From: Faecalicatena contorta
Lineage (GTDB): Bacteria; Bacillota; Clostridia; Lachnospirales; Lachnospiraceae
Length of the DNA: 64,000 bases
Reading direction: 5' to 3'
Assembly (NCBI RefSeq): GCF_021531975.1
Contig: NZ_JAFBIY010000002.1
Location: 186,001 to 250,000 of the forward strand
Part shown: in pieces, positions 1 to 8,594 of the stretch
Numbering within the stretch: the first letter of the stretch is position 1
Layout: every line of letters starts with the position of its first letter
Notes under the pieces: generated by a model
Database searches by the model: none
Told to the model about the DNA's origin: nothing
Seen by the model: only the letters and a program-made list of their open reading frames with translations
Translations under genes and position numbers: made by a program

Positions 1-1016
1 GTCTGGCTCTGGAAGCCGGTGAAGACCCGGTACATAACACGATGGAATACTATCTGGACTCTATTAATACTATTTACAATATCAAACACAAAAACGGTGC
101 CATCCGCCGTGTAAATATTAACATTGCAGCCACTACAGTAGACAACTACCGTCTGCTTAAGGAAGCCGGTATCGGAACTTATATCCTTTTCCAGGAAACA
201 TATCATAAAGAAAGCTATCTACAGCTTCATCCGACCGGACCAAAGCATGATTACGACTATCATACAGAAGCAATGGACCGTGCTATGGAAGGCGGCGTAG
301 ATGATGTCGGTATCGGTGTTCTCTTCGGTCTGGATAAATATCGCTATGAATTTGCCGGACTTCTGATGCACGCAGAACATCTGGAAGCAGCATTCGGTGT
401 AGGGCCACACACCATCAGCGTACCAAGACTCCGCAACGCCGACGATATTGATGCAAGCGCATTTACAAATGGTATCTCTGATGATACATTTGCCAAGATC
501 GTCGCATGTATCCGAATCGCTGTACCATACACCGGCATGATCATTTCCACGCGTGAGAGCCAGAAAGTACGCGAACGTGTCCTTCATCTTGGTGTATCCC
601 AGATCAGCGGCGGATCCAGAACAAGTGTAGGCGGCTACTGCGAACCGGAACCGGAAGATGAAAAGTCCGAACAGTTTGACGTAATCGATAATCGTACTTT
701 GGATGAGGTCGTGCGCTGGCTCATGGAAATGGACTATCTGCCAAGCTTCTGTACTGCCTGCTACCGCGAGGGAAGAACCGGCGACCGTTTCATGTCTCTC
801 TGCAAGAGCGGACAGATCCAGAACTGCTGCCATCCGAATGCACTGATGACACTGGAAGAATATTTAATGGATTATGCATCCCCGGCAACAAAAGCAATCG
901 GTGACAAACTGATTGATAAGGAAGTATTAAATGTGCCAAACGAAAAAGCAAGAGCTGTTGTTCTTGAGAATCTGAAACTGATTCGCGAAAATAACCGCCG
1001 TGACTTCCGTTTCTAA
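1..1016 (+). CDS. hydG: HydG, [FeFe]-hydrogenase H-cluster radical SAM maturase (3' part)
   Basis: This is the C-terminal 337 residues of HydG, the radical SAM tyrosine lyase that makes the CO and CN ligands for the hydrogenase H-cluster. The reading frame is open from base 3, where it already reads LALEAGEDPVHNTMEY, so the gene starts upstream and the N-terminal CxxxCxxC cluster site lies outside the window. Visible family features are the strand motif RRVNINIAATT, the LHPTGPKHDYDYHTEAMDRA segment, GPHTISVPRLR, and the C-terminal auxiliary cluster site CTACYREGRTGDRF followed by LCKSG. hydF follows after 20 bp and is probably co-transcribed. The pair implies that the organism makes an active [FeFe] hydrogenase, whose structural gene is not in the window. 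Confidence 0.96.
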   Translation, partial: LALEAGEDPVHNTMEYYLDSINTIYNIKHKNGAIRRVNINIAATTVDNYRLLKEAGIGTYILFQETYHKESYLQLHPTGPKHDYDYHTEAMDRAMEGGVDDVGIGVLFGLDKYRYEFAGLLMHAEHLEAAFGVGPHTISVPRLRNADDIDASAFTNGISDDTFAKIVACIRIAVPYTGMIISTRESQKVRERVLHLGVSQISGGSRTSVGGYCEPEPEDEKSEQFDVIDNRTLDEVVRWLMEMDYLPSFCTACYREGRTGDRFMSLCKSGQIQNCCHPNALMTLEEYLMDYASPATKAIGDKLIDKEVLNVPNEKARAVVLENLKLIRENNRRDFRF

Positions 1017-1036
1017 CTTCAGAAAGGAGAACTGCC

Positions 1037-2272
1037 ATGAGCCTTAACACCACACCATCTGCGGAACGCACTCATATTGGAATCTTTGGGAAAAGAAATG
1101 CCGGAAAGTCCAGCGTAATCAACGCTCTGACCGGTCAGAATCTGGCCATCGTATCTGATGTAAAGGGCACAACCACCGACCCGGTATTAAAAGCGATGGA
1201 GCTTCTTCCTCTTGGCCCAGTCGTCATGATCGATACCCCGGGGCTCGATGATGAAGGTGAACTTGGAACACTTCGCATACAAAAGGCTTATCAGATATTG
1301 AATAAAACAGATATTGCCCTCCTTGTCGTTGACGCTACCGAGGGCATGACAGCCGAAGACACTGCCATACTTAAGCGCATTAAAGATAAAAAAATCCCTT
1401 TCGCAGTGGTACTGAATAAGGCAGATTTATTACCTGCAACAGCAGGAAATGCAAAAGAGATCACCGCAGAGATTGCTACATCCTGCGATGTGCCGCCGGA
1501 AAATATGCTCTGGGTAAGTGCAGCAGACGGACTGCACATCAATGAATTAAAAGAACGGATTGCAGGACTTCTGCCTGCTGAAGACATGACTCATAAGATC
1601 GTCGGCGACCTGATTGCTCCCGGCGACTTTGTAGTACTCGTTGTTCCAATCGATAAAGCCGCTCCGAAAGGTCGTCTCATTCTGCCACAGCAGCAGACCA
1701 TCCGCGACATCCTTGAGTCCGGCGCTATTTCCATTGTCACACGAGAAACAGAACTAGAAGAAACACTGAATGCCCTGGAAAAACGACCGTCACTTGTGAT
1801 CACAGACAGTCAGGCATTCGAGCAGGTAGCAAAGCTTACCCCTGCCGACATCCCGCTCACATCATTCTCTATTTTGTTCGCCAGGTATAAGGGGAATCTG
1901 GACACCGTTGTCAGGGGTGCTAAAGCACTGGATACATTACAAGAGGGCGACCATGTCCTCATCTGCGAAGGCTGTACACATCACCGCCAGTGTGAAGATA
2001 TCGGAACTGTAAAGCTTCCCCGCTGGATCAGGCAGCACACCGGCAAAGAATGCCATTTTGAATTCACCAGCGGAACAGAATTCCCACTGGACTTAAGCAA
2101 ATACAAACTAATCATCCACTGCGGAGGCTGCACCCTCAACGAAAGAGAAGTGAAATACCGACTCAAATGCGCAGAAGACGCCGGAATACCAATAACCAAT
2201 TACGGCACCGCAATCGCGTATATGAAAGGGATTCTTAAGAGAAGTGTTGCGGTGTTTGAAAATTTGGTATAA
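1037..2272 (+). CDS. hydF: HydF, [FeFe]-hydrogenase maturation GTPase
   Basis: HydF is the GTPase scaffold on which the diiron precursor of the H-cluster is assembled before transfer to HydA. The 411-residue length is normal for the family. The N-terminal G domain shows the P-loop GKRNAGKSS, DTPGLDD (G3) and NKAD (G4). The C-terminal cluster domain has the HydF ligand pattern, CTHH followed about 50 residues later by HCGGC. The start ATG has AGAAAGGAG just upstream and lies 20 bp after hydG, which fits one operon. The third usual maturase, HydE, is not in the window and may lie upstream of hydG. Confidence 0.96.
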   Translation: MSLNTTPSAERTHIGIFGKRNAGKSSVINALTGQNLAIVSDVKGTTTDPVLKAMELLPLGPVVMIDTPGLDDEGELGTLRIQKAYQILNKTDIALLVVDATEGMTAEDTAILKRIKDKKIPFAVVLNKADLLPATAGNAKEITAEIATSCDVPPENMLWVSAADGLHINELKERIAGLLPAEDMTHKIVGDLIAPGDFVVLVVPIDKAAPKGRLILPQQQTIRDILESGAISIVTRETELEETLNALEKRPSLVITDSQAFEQVAKLTPADIPLTSFSILFARYKGNLDTVVRGAKALDTLQEGDHVLICEGCTHHRQCEDIGTVKLPRWIRQHTGKECHFEFTSGTEFPLDLSKYKLIIHCGGCTLNEREVKYRLKCAEDAGIPITNYGTAIAYMKGILKRSVAVFENLV

Positions 2273-2274
2273 TA

Positions 2275-2468
2275 AAATAACAGAAACTGCATCATATAGT
2301 AATTTCTCGACGCAATCAGTCTTTCCGACTAGTCCACGAATCTGATAAGTGCCGCAATATAAACAAAGAACGATTTTGTTCATATTGCGGCACTAACATC
2401 TTCGGGACGGATTCTCCAAGACTTTTCGCTTACCTCGCCATTACTATATGATGCAGTTTCTGCTATTT
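2275..2468. repeat. Fold-back (MITE-like) element with 29-bp terminal inverted repeats
   Basis: The left arm (2275-2303) and right arm (2440-2468) are reverse complements with 28 of 29 matches. Inside them is a second hairpin with 13-bp perfect arms, AGTGCCGCAATAT (2348-2360) and its complement (2382-2394), closed by a weakly paired loop. The sequence between is also loosely complementary, with GTCC and CGAA blocks on one side matching the other, so the whole 194 bp behaves as one imperfect palindrome. It starts three bases after the hydF stop and separates two convergent genes. It has no coding capacity. It could be a small non-autonomous transposable element, a structured RNA or an elaborate bidirectional terminator. 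No second copy is seen in the window. Confidence 0.7.
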
Positions 2469-2558
2469 ACCATGCCAAAATTTCCAAACAAAAAATGCTT
2501 GCTAAAGCTTGTTGGAAAGGTAACATTTTCGTATAGGAAAAATGTATTCATAAATAAT

Positions 2559-3284
2559 CTAAATATTCACTTTCCGCATTACCTCACCAATCGATGCTGC
2601 GATCGTGAGTTCTGCTCCTACTTCTCTTGCGGTTGCTCCTTTGTTGATAACAACGAGATGTTTGCCGCGGAAATAGTCGATAAATCCTGCTGCCGGATAG
2701 ACCACGAGTGAAGTACCTCCGATTATGAGAGTATCTGCCTCACTGATCGCACGGATACTCTTCTGTATCAGTCTGGAATCCAGGCTCTCTTCATACAGCA
2801 CCACATCTGGTTTGATAATGCCACCGCATTCACAGTGTGGTACACCTTCCGCATTTTTCACATAATGTGCATCATAAAATCTGCCGCATTTCTGGCAGTA
2901 ATTCCGCAGGATACTTCCGTGGATCTCATATACAGTCTGGCTTCCTGCCGCCTGGTGCAGACCGTCAATGTTCTGTGTAATGACGGCACTTAGTTTTCCC
3001 GCCTGCTCAAGCTGGGCAAGCTTAAGATGTGCGTCATTCGGCTCTGCATCCAGGAACATCATCTTGCTTTTGTAGAACTCATAGAACGCCTCTGTATTAT
3101 GTACAAAAAAGCTGTGACTTACAATCTGTTCCGGCGAATACTTATACTGCTGCTGATAAAGTCCGTCTGCGCTTCTAAAATCCGGAATATTACTCTCCGT
3201 TGACACTCCCGCTCCGCCAAAAAACACAATATTGCTGCTGTCATCAATGATTTCCTGCAGCTTCCTTACTTCTGCCTCATACAT
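2559..3284 (-). CDS. Sir2-family NAD-dependent protein deacylase
   Basis: This 241-residue sirtuin removes acyl groups from protein lysines using NAD. It has the Rossmann motif FFGGAGVSTESNIPDFRS, the catalytic QNIDGLHQAAG with IHGS, and a zinc site made of CQKC and CEC. A longer reading frame exists, but I place the start at 3284 because GAAAGGAAGG lies just upstream of it, and a start there leaves 22 bp after the preceding HAD gene. Genes 3966-3307 and 3284-2559 look like a two-gene operon. Small bacterial sirtuins of this kind (CobB/SrtN type) are cytosolic. Confidence 0.93.
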   Translation of the reverse strand: MYEAEVRKLQEIIDDSSNIVFFGGAGVSTESNIPDFRSADGLYQQQYKYSPEQIVSHSFFVHNTEAFYEFYKSKMMFLDAEPNDAHLKLAQLEQAGKLSAVITQNIDGLHQAAGSQTVYEIHGSILRNYCQKCGRFYDAHYVKNAEGVPHCECGGIIKPDVVLYEESLDSRLIQKSIRAISEADTLIIGGTSLVVYPAAGFIDYFRGKHLVVINKGATAREVGAELTIAASIGEVMRKVNI

Positions 3285-3306
3285 CCGGCATCCCTTCCTT
3301 TCTGTT

Positions 3307-3966
3307 CTACAGATGATTTTCTTTACAGATCCAGCCGATAATCTCACTTAAATCCTTCATCTCGGCAGTGATTCCTTCCTTTACTTCATCCGGAACCTTA
3401 ACTACATCTGGAATATGTATGATATATCCACCTGCTGCCTTTCCGGCCATAACTCCCGGTGTCGTATCTTCCACGACAAGACAGTCCTTCGGATCCTGTC
3501 CGATCTCTTCCGCCGCTTTCCAGAAAATGTCTGGATCCGGCTTACTTGCCGCCACAGTATCTCCATAGACATAACCGGTAAAATAATCATATATTCCCGC
3601 TTTCTTCAAAATCTGCTCACCGCGAAGCTTTTCTGTAGAAGTCGCTACCGCCATGGGTATTTCCTTCTCCTTCAGAAAATCCAGGAGTTCAAAAAGCCCT
3701 TTTTTGATTGGTACACCGTCTCGGTCAACAATCTCATTAAAAAATTCATGCTTACGATTACGGATACCATCATAATCAAAATTCGGTCCAAATCTGTCCT
3801 TGAAAATCTGTCGGATCATGTCTGGACTTTTACCGCGGCAGGAATCAATCAGTTCTTTCGAGATTTCTACATTCCAATCTTCTCCTGCCAGTCTCCATAC
3901 GGTTGTTGACAGGCGTTCTGTGTCCAGCATTGTTCCATCCATGTCAAATATTACGCCTTTTACCAT
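3307..3966 (-). CDS. HAD-superfamily phosphatase/phosphomutase, PGMB-like subfamily
   Basis: The 219-residue protein begins with the HAD nucleophile motif FDMDGTMLDTE. It continues with an alpha-helical cap (residues 15-85), the motif II threonine region PMAVATSTEK, a conserved lysine region (VAASKPDPDIF) and the acidic motif VVEDTTPGV. These are features of the beta-phosphoglucomutase-like branch of HAD hydrolases. The substrate cannot be assigned from sequence alone. The start has AAGGAGA eight bases upstream. It is the first gene of an operon with the sirtuin, so a metabolite-repair or sugar-phosphate phosphatase role is possible but is inference. Confidence 0.88.
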   Translation of the reverse strand: MVKGVIFDMDGTMLDTERLSTTVWRLAGEDWNVEISKELIDSCRGKSPDMIRQIFKDRFGPNFDYDGIRNRKHEFFNEIVDRDGVPIKKGLFELLDFLKEKEIPMAVATSTEKLRGEQILKKAGIYDYFTGYVYGDTVAASKPDPDIFWKAAEEIGQDPKDCLVVEDTTPGVMAGKAAGGYIIHIPDVVKVPDEVKEGITAEMKDLSEIIGWICKENHL

Positions 3967-4014
3967 TTTGTTATGTCTCCTTTTTTATGTCCATTACTTT
4001 TCTGTCTGATATTA

Positions 4015-4884
4015 TTACATGCCCAGTCTTTCGACGATCTCTGCAGCACATGGCGTAGCAGCAACACCGCCTGCGCCTGTTTCCCGCAGAGTCACATCCA
4101 TCTTATCGCCTACTTCCTTCATAGCATCAATGACCTGATCCACCGGGATCTTACTTGTAATTCCTGCAAGAGCCATGTCCGCTGCCGCAAGTGCATTCAC
4201 TGCTCCGCCTACATTTCTCTTTACACACGGTACTTCTACAAGACCGCCTACCGGATCACACACAAGTCCCATAAGATTCTTAAGCGCCATCGCACAGGCA
4301 TCTCCGATCTGTTCCGTGCTGCCACCACGCACATAGCAGATCGCTGCCGCAGCCATACCGGAACCGGAACCAATCTCTGCCTGACAGCCTCCGGATGCGC
4401 CGGCAAGATATGCCCGATTAGCAATAATCTGTCCAACTCCTGCTGCCACATACATTGCCTCGATCATCTTCTCCTCCGGTACACCATATTCTCTGTAATA
4501 AGTAACAAGCACTGCCGGAAGTACACCGCAGGCACCTGCTGTTGGTGCTGCAACAATTCTTTTCATACAGGCATTATTACATCCCATTTTCAGCGCATTT
4601 GTCATGACCTTCGCCATGAAATCCCCACATAATGTATCACCCTTTTTCTGATATTCCTGCATAAGTCCGCCTTCTTTTCCAACAAGACCGCTGCCGGACA
4701 CGAGATTCGGATCATATACCTCTATTGCATCAAGCATTGCCTGCCACATACGCTTCATTTCCTTCCATGAAGCCTCCTCTGTAACATCTCTCTCCGCCGC
4801 ATCCTCAAGCTGCACCGCCTTCCAGAATGCAATGCCTTCTTTTTCACATCTTAAACGTGCCTCTTCCATTGACTGATATGACAT
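4015..4884 (-). CDS. sdaAA: L-serine dehydratase, iron-sulfur-dependent, alpha subunit
   Basis: This 289-residue protein is the catalytic subunit of the two-chain [4Fe-4S] L-serine dehydratase, which converts serine to pyruvate and ammonia. The cluster cysteines are visible in GCNNACMKR, AGACGVLPA and EVPCVKRN, together with glycine-rich ASGGCQAEIGSGSGMAAA. The beta subunit lies directly upstream with a 24-bp gap. Split alpha/beta enzymes are the usual form in Clostridia, whereas many proteobacteria fuse them. The pair probably supports serine fermentation. Confidence 0.95.
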   Translation of the reverse strand: MSYQSMEEARLRCEKEGIAFWKAVQLEDAAERDVTEEASWKEMKRMWQAMLDAIEVYDPNLVSGSGLVGKEGGLMQEYQKKGDTLCGDFMAKVMTNALKMGCNNACMKRIVAAPTAGACGVLPAVLVTYYREYGVPEEKMIEAMYVAAGVGQIIANRAYLAGASGGCQAEIGSGSGMAAAAICYVRGGSTEQIGDACAMALKNLMGLVCDPVGGLVEVPCVKRNVGGAVNALAAADMALAGITSKIPVDQVIDAMKEVGDKMDVTLRETGAGGVAATPCAAEIVERLGM

Positions 4885-4908
4885 ACTATTTTACATCCTC
4901 CACTTCTT

Positions 4909-5577
4909 TTACGTTGTTCCATTTACATCCAGGAAGGTTACACGAATAATCCCCTCCTTGTTCTCCAGACTCTCGATCGCACTCTTTGGAACAACCTGGT
5001 CTGTCTCCACTACCATAACCGCAATTCCGCCTCTCTTGTCACGAAACACCTGCATTGTAGCAATATTAATCTGCTCTTTACTGAGTGCCGCTGCTACTTC
5101 TGTAATCCGCCCTGGCTGGTCCACATTGCGCACGATCAGTGTATTACTCTCTCCACTGAAATTTACATCAATTCCATCCAGTCTTTTCACACGGATACGT
5201 CCCCCTCCAATGGAAAATGCCTGTATCGTCATCTTCTTCTCACCGGCTTCCATAAGAATCTGTGCTGTATTCGGATGTGCATCACGCAGGTCTTTCGGCT
5301 CAATCGTAAAATCCATTCCCCATTCTTTCGCGATCTCGAAACTGTCCGGAATCCGCAGATCATCCGGCTTCATTCCCAAAAGTCCTGCTACAAGCGCTTT
5401 ATCTGTTCCATGTCCTTTCCCCGTAGCTGCAAATGAACCATGCAGATAAATTGTTGCTTTCTCCGGCTGACGCCCGAAAAGCTGTCTTGCGATCAGCCCG
5501 ATACGCGCTGCTCCCGCCGTATGAGAGCTGGACGGTCCTACCATAACCGGTCCTAAAATGTCAAATATGTTTCCCAT
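4909..5577 (-). CDS. sdaAB: L-serine dehydratase, iron-sulfur-dependent, beta subunit
   Basis: The 222-residue beta subunit opens with the family signature FDILGPVMVGPSSSHTAGAARIG. It then has the allosteric substrate-binding-like domain, including the SFAATGKGHGTDKALVAGLLGM segment in shortened form, and ends with an ACT domain (residues 148-220, TLIVRNVDQPGRITEV). The ACT domain probably binds serine or another amino acid. It is the first gene of the sdaAB-sdaAA operon. GAGGGAAAAG precedes the ATG. Confidence 0.94.
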   Translation of the reverse strand: MGNIFDILGPVMVGPSSSHTAGAARIGLIARQLFGRQPEKATIYLHGSFAATGKGHGTDKALVAGLLGMKPDDLRIPDSFEIAKEWGMDFTIEPKDLRDAHPNTAQILMEAGEKKMTIQAFSIGGGRIRVKRLDGIDVNFSGESNTLIVRNVDQPGRITEVAAALSKEQINIATMQVFRDKRGGIAVMVVETDQVVPKSAIESLENKEGIIRVTFLDVNGTT

Positions 5578-5654
5578 TTCTTTTCCCTCTCTTTTCTTAT
5601 TTTGACATATATCTTCTATTATTATACTTTGATTTCCAAGGGTTTACAATGCTA

Positions 5655-5683
5655 TTGTAAATCTATTTTGTATATGTTAAGAT
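5655..5683 (+). promoter_or_regulatory. Candidate promoter of the DUF4317 gene
   Basis: TTGTAA (5655-5660) and TAAGAT (5678-5683) are separated by 17 bp and lie 31 bp before the DUF4317 start. A second candidate, TTGACA at 5602 with TATACT at 5623, has a spacer of only 15 bp. Confidence 0.4.
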
Positions 5684-5713
5684 TGGGGAAGCCCAAAAAA
5701 GGAAGTGCAAAAA

Positions 5714-6832
5714 ATGAACAAAAAAGAAATATTAGAAATACGCAAACAATTTACACCGGAAAACTGTGCCATCACACGAATCTGCGGCTGCTACGTTGAC
5801 CATGAAAAAGAGAAAAAAGCAGAATTAAAGAAAGCCTTTTTATCTCTTCCGGAAGAAGAGGGCTTCAAATATTTCGACATTTTCCGGCATACTCTGTCTG
5901 GAACCCTCGGCAAGAATCTGATCAATATGGAATTCCCGCTGGAACAGGAATTTCCCGGCGGTACACAGGAATTTCTCCTCAAACTGCGTGACAGCAAGCT
6001 GACTGATGATCTTCTTATTGAAGAATTTTACGATAAAGTAATTGAAAACTACGACTATGGAGAGAATTATTATATCATTCTCATTCATGCTGTATATGAT
6101 GTGCCCGGCAAATCTTCCGACGGTATGGAAATGTTTGACGCCTCTGATACAGTATACGAACATCTGCTGTGCAGCATCTGTCCGGTCAACCTTACGAAAG
6201 CCGGACTTACATACAATGCAGAGACAAATAACATCGAAGACCGCATCCGTGACTGGTTTGTAGAAGCACCGGTCAAGGGATTCCTCTTCCCGGCATTTCA
6301 GGACAGAACAGCTGATATACACCATGTTCTGTATTATTCTAAAAAGCCGGAAGAATTACAGCCTTCATTTATCGAAAATGTACTTGGAAGCACAATTCCA
6401 CTGACTGCCAAAGACCAGAAGACCACATTTCAGTCCATCATCAGCGACACGCTGGGGGATGCCTGTGATTATGAGACCATCCGAAATATCCATGATAATC
6501 TGAATGAGATGTTAGAAGAGTCCAGTGAGGCTCCTGAACCCCTGGAACTTTCCAGATCAGATGTCCGTCATCTCCTGGAACACAGTGGAGTTCCTGAAGA
6601 ACGACTGGAAAACTTTGACCGCGATTTCGCAGAAAATGTCGGAGAGAAGAAGACTTTACTGGCCTCCAATATCGCCAGCACCCGGACTTTCCAGATTGAA
6701 ACACCGGACGTGATCGTAAAGGTGAACCCGGAACGTTCCGACCTCGTAGAAACACGGGAAATTGACGGAAGGCGCTGCCTTGTCATCGCTATTGATGAGC
6801 ATCTGGAAGTAAATGGAATTGAGGTTCACTAA
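5714..6832 (+). CDS. DUF4317 family protein
   Basis: The 372-residue protein matches the DUF4317 family that is widespread in Lachnospiraceae. The recognisable N-terminus is KKEILEIRKQFTPENCAITRICGCYVD, followed by a KYFDIFRHTLSG region. The C-terminal third (from about residue 220) is acidic and contains IETPDVIVKVNPERSDLVETR. A GTG three codons earlier is possible, but AAGGAAG sits nine bases before the ATG at 5714, which decides the start. There is no signal peptide or membrane segment. Function is unknown. Confidence 0.85.
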   Translation: MNKKEILEIRKQFTPENCAITRICGCYVDHEKEKKAELKKAFLSLPEEEGFKYFDIFRHTLSGTLGKNLINMEFPLEQEFPGGTQEFLLKLRDSKLTDDLLIEEFYDKVIENYDYGENYYIILIHAVYDVPGKSSDGMEMFDASDTVYEHLLCSICPVNLTKAGLTYNAETNNIEDRIRDWFVEAPVKGFLFPAFQDRTADIHHVLYYSKKPEELQPSFIENVLGSTIPLTAKDQKTTFQSIISDTLGDACDYETIRNIHDNLNEMLEESSEAPEPLELSRSDVRHLLEHSGVPEERLENFDRDFAENVGEKKTLLASNIASTRTFQIETPDVIVKVNPERSDLVETREIDGRRCLVIAIDEHLEVNGIEVH

Positions 6833-6872
6833 AAAGATTCACTAAAAAAATTGATAAAAATGCAAAAAGTAT

Positions 6873-6901
6873 TTGCCAATCGTATTGTTTTGTGCTATTA
6901 T
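6873..6901 (+). promoter_or_regulatory. Promoter of tRNA-Leu(CAG)
   Basis: TTGCCA (6873-6878) and TATTAT (6896-6901) with a 17-bp spacer end 11 bp before the tRNA 5' end. Confidence 0.75.
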
Positions 6902-6912
6902 ATTTTTTGCGA

Positions 6913-6996
6913 GCGGAGATGGCGGAATGGCAGACGCGCTAGATTCAGGTTCTAGTGGGAGTTCATCCTGTGAGGGTTCAAGTCCCTTTCTCCGCA
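6913..6996 (+). tRNA. tRNA-Leu (anticodon CAG)
   Basis: The 84-nt sequence folds as a class II tRNA with acceptor GCGGAGA/TCTCCGC, anticodon stem CTAGA/TCTAG around loop TTCAGGT, a long variable arm and T loop GGTTCAAGTCC. The anticodon is CAG. No CCA is encoded. Its 3' end is the attachment site of the mobile element that follows. Confidence 0.97.
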
Positions 6997-6997
6997 T
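6973..6997 (+). repeat. Attachment site, tRNA-proximal (attL)
   Basis: These 25 bases cover the T arm and acceptor 3' half of tRNA-Leu plus one base. They recur without mismatch at 13738-13762. Confidence 0.92.
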
Positions 6998-7009
6998 GGT
7001 TTTAAAAGT

Positions 7010-7052
7010 AGCGGAAGTCTTGTAAATACAAGGTTTCCGCTGTTTTTTTGTT
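7010..7052 (+). terminator. Element-borne terminator downstream of tRNA-Leu
   Basis: AGCGGAA and TTTCCGCT form the main stem, with an inner TTGTA/TACAA hairpin, followed by a run of seven T. It replaces the host terminator now displaced to 13776. Confidence 0.8.
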
Positions 7053-7057
7053 TCTTT

Positions 7058-8410
7058 CTAAGCGGTAATATTTTGATTACCTTTGATTACCTTTTTCTCC
7101 TCTGGATTCTGAACAAACGGTACAATATTATCCATGTATTCATCAGGTAAATCAATTTTTAATGTCTGTTCCAATTGTTCTTGCGTCTGAGTTTCTGTTT
7201 TTCTACTATAGCAATAACTCCTGTATGTTGTACGTTCACTCTCATGTCCTACCAGTTCCCGAATCGTATTAATATTCACTTTATCATCAATCAATTTAGA
7301 TATGTAAGTCTTTCGAATCTTATGCGGACTTCTGTATGCTATTCCAAGATGTTTACAATATTTTTCTACTCTCCATCTTACTCCAGAATCATAAATACGT
7401 TCTCCCCGATTCATAAACAAGTAGTAATTCTCTGTATATCCATTCTTCTTACCTGCCTCAAGTAGAATATTTATAATTGTTCTTGCATCCTTAACCAAAT
7501 ATATCGTTCTGCTGCCAGCAGATGTTTTTGCATGCTCAACTACTTTTCTGCCTTTCTGACGATAACCTGCTTCTGGATCAAACATCCGGCGTTCCATTCG
7601 TGCCACGTCAAGTGAATTCCCTTTAATATCAATATCTTTAAAAGCAACAACTTCTCCTATTCTAACTCCAAGATAAAACATTAAGATTACCGCTAAAGGT
7701 GTAACATTTTCCGGATTATTTTGATAATCTTTCCATGCTTCTTCTACAATCGCAATTTCCTCTTCAACTGTATACACTTGCGTTGCATCTTCCGGTTTTT
7801 TCTTTTTAAAAAACAACTTAGAATTTACCTTTACATCAGAAAATGGATTCTCAGATATATAACCACTTTCCTTTGCATATATCATCATCTTCCGAATAAT
7901 AAGTGACATGTTATAATATTGTGTTTTTGTCATCTGGTATACTTTAACCATCTGATGCACCCATTTATCTAACTGTACCTTTGAAATCTTTTCCAATGTC
8001 GTTTTCACGAGTGGATCATTTACATAATACTTTTTCCAGTCACTATTCACACGTTTCACAGTTCCTTCTGCTTCTGTATGCAAACTGTAATACTTTAACC
8101 ATTCAGGATAAAGCTGTTCTATCGTCATGCTCTCTTTTTTTTGTGCCTTTTCATAGTATTCAATGACCACATTTTCTATTTTTTCTTTTGAACTCTTTTT
8201 TATCTGCTTTCGCTTATTGGGCTTTGTCGGGTCTGGTAAATAAGTTCTCCAACATCCATCCTTTCCTTGTGTTATTGCATACTTATGTTGTTTTAAAATC
8301 TCTGTACGTTTTTTCATTTCTACTTTTTTCCGCACATCGTCTATATCAATAATATCATCAGCTAACGCCTGATTCAATAATTCTCTATCTTCAAAACTAA
8401 ATCTTACCAT
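7058..8410 (-). CDS. int: Tyrosine site-specific integrase
   Basis: The 450-residue protein is a phage-type tyrosine recombinase. It has an N-terminal arm-binding region, a SAM-like core-binding domain (about residues 95-200, LYPEWLKYYSLHTE), and a catalytic domain from about 215. The catalytic residues are visible: Arg in LGVRIGE, Lys in the beta hairpin (HAKTSAGSR), SPHKIRKTY (HxxR), GHESERTTYRSY (H) and the nucleophile Tyr in CY. It lies 61 bp from attL, pointing at the tRNA, as integrases of tRNA-targeting elements usually do. AGGAGA precedes the ATG. It should catalyse integration at and excision from tRNA-Leu. Confidence 0.95.
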   Translation of the reverse strand: MVRFSFEDRELLNQALADDIIDIDDVRKKVEMKKRTEILKQHKYAITQGKDGCWRTYLPDPTKPNKRKQIKKSSKEKIENVVIEYYEKAQKKESMTIEQLYPEWLKYYSLHTEAEGTVKRVNSDWKKYYVNDPLVKTTLEKISKVQLDKWVHQMVKVYQMTKTQYYNMSLIIRKMMIYAKESGYISENPFSDVKVNSKLFFKKKKPEDATQVYTVEEEIAIVEEAWKDYQNNPENVTPLAVILMFYLGVRIGEVVAFKDIDIKGNSLDVARMERRMFDPEAGYRQKGRKVVEHAKTSAGSRTIYLVKDARTIINILLEAGKKNGYTENYYLFMNRGERIYDSGVRWRVEKYCKHLGIAYRSPHKIRKTYISKLIDDKVNINTIRELVGHESERTTYRSYCYSRKTETQTQEQLEQTLKIDLPDEYMDNIVPFVQNPEEKKVIKGNQNITA

Positions 8411-8439
8411 TTATGTTTTCTCCTTTTGTGTAAAAACTC

Positions 8440-8454
8440 GTAACATATTTACAC
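8440..8454. promoter_or_regulatory. Repeated 15-bp motif upstream of int
   Basis: GTAACATATTTACAC lies 30 bp upstream of the integrase start. It recurs in the opposite orientation with one mismatch 40 bp upstream of rep (9564-9578). The core GTAA-catat-TTAC is palindromic, so this could be a shared operator or a recombinase arm site. Confidence 0.35.
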
Positions 8455-8594
8455 GCAACCATTACCCTCATATTCATCACGAACATATTAGGTAATTAGC
8501 TTTAAGGAAAAACATCAATTAATCCTTATTACTCTATGCTTTTCAATAGTTTAACTATTTTCATTTTTAGTAACATTTTACGATTTTCCAATTT

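Noticed and set aside
42-44. ATG at 42 as the start of hydG
   Set aside because: The frame is open and clearly HydG-like from base 3, and no ribosome-binding site precedes 42. The gene is cut by the window edge.
219-833. 204-residue antisense frame inside hydG
   Set aside because: It is a shadow of hydG, which has clear family motifs throughout on the plus strand.
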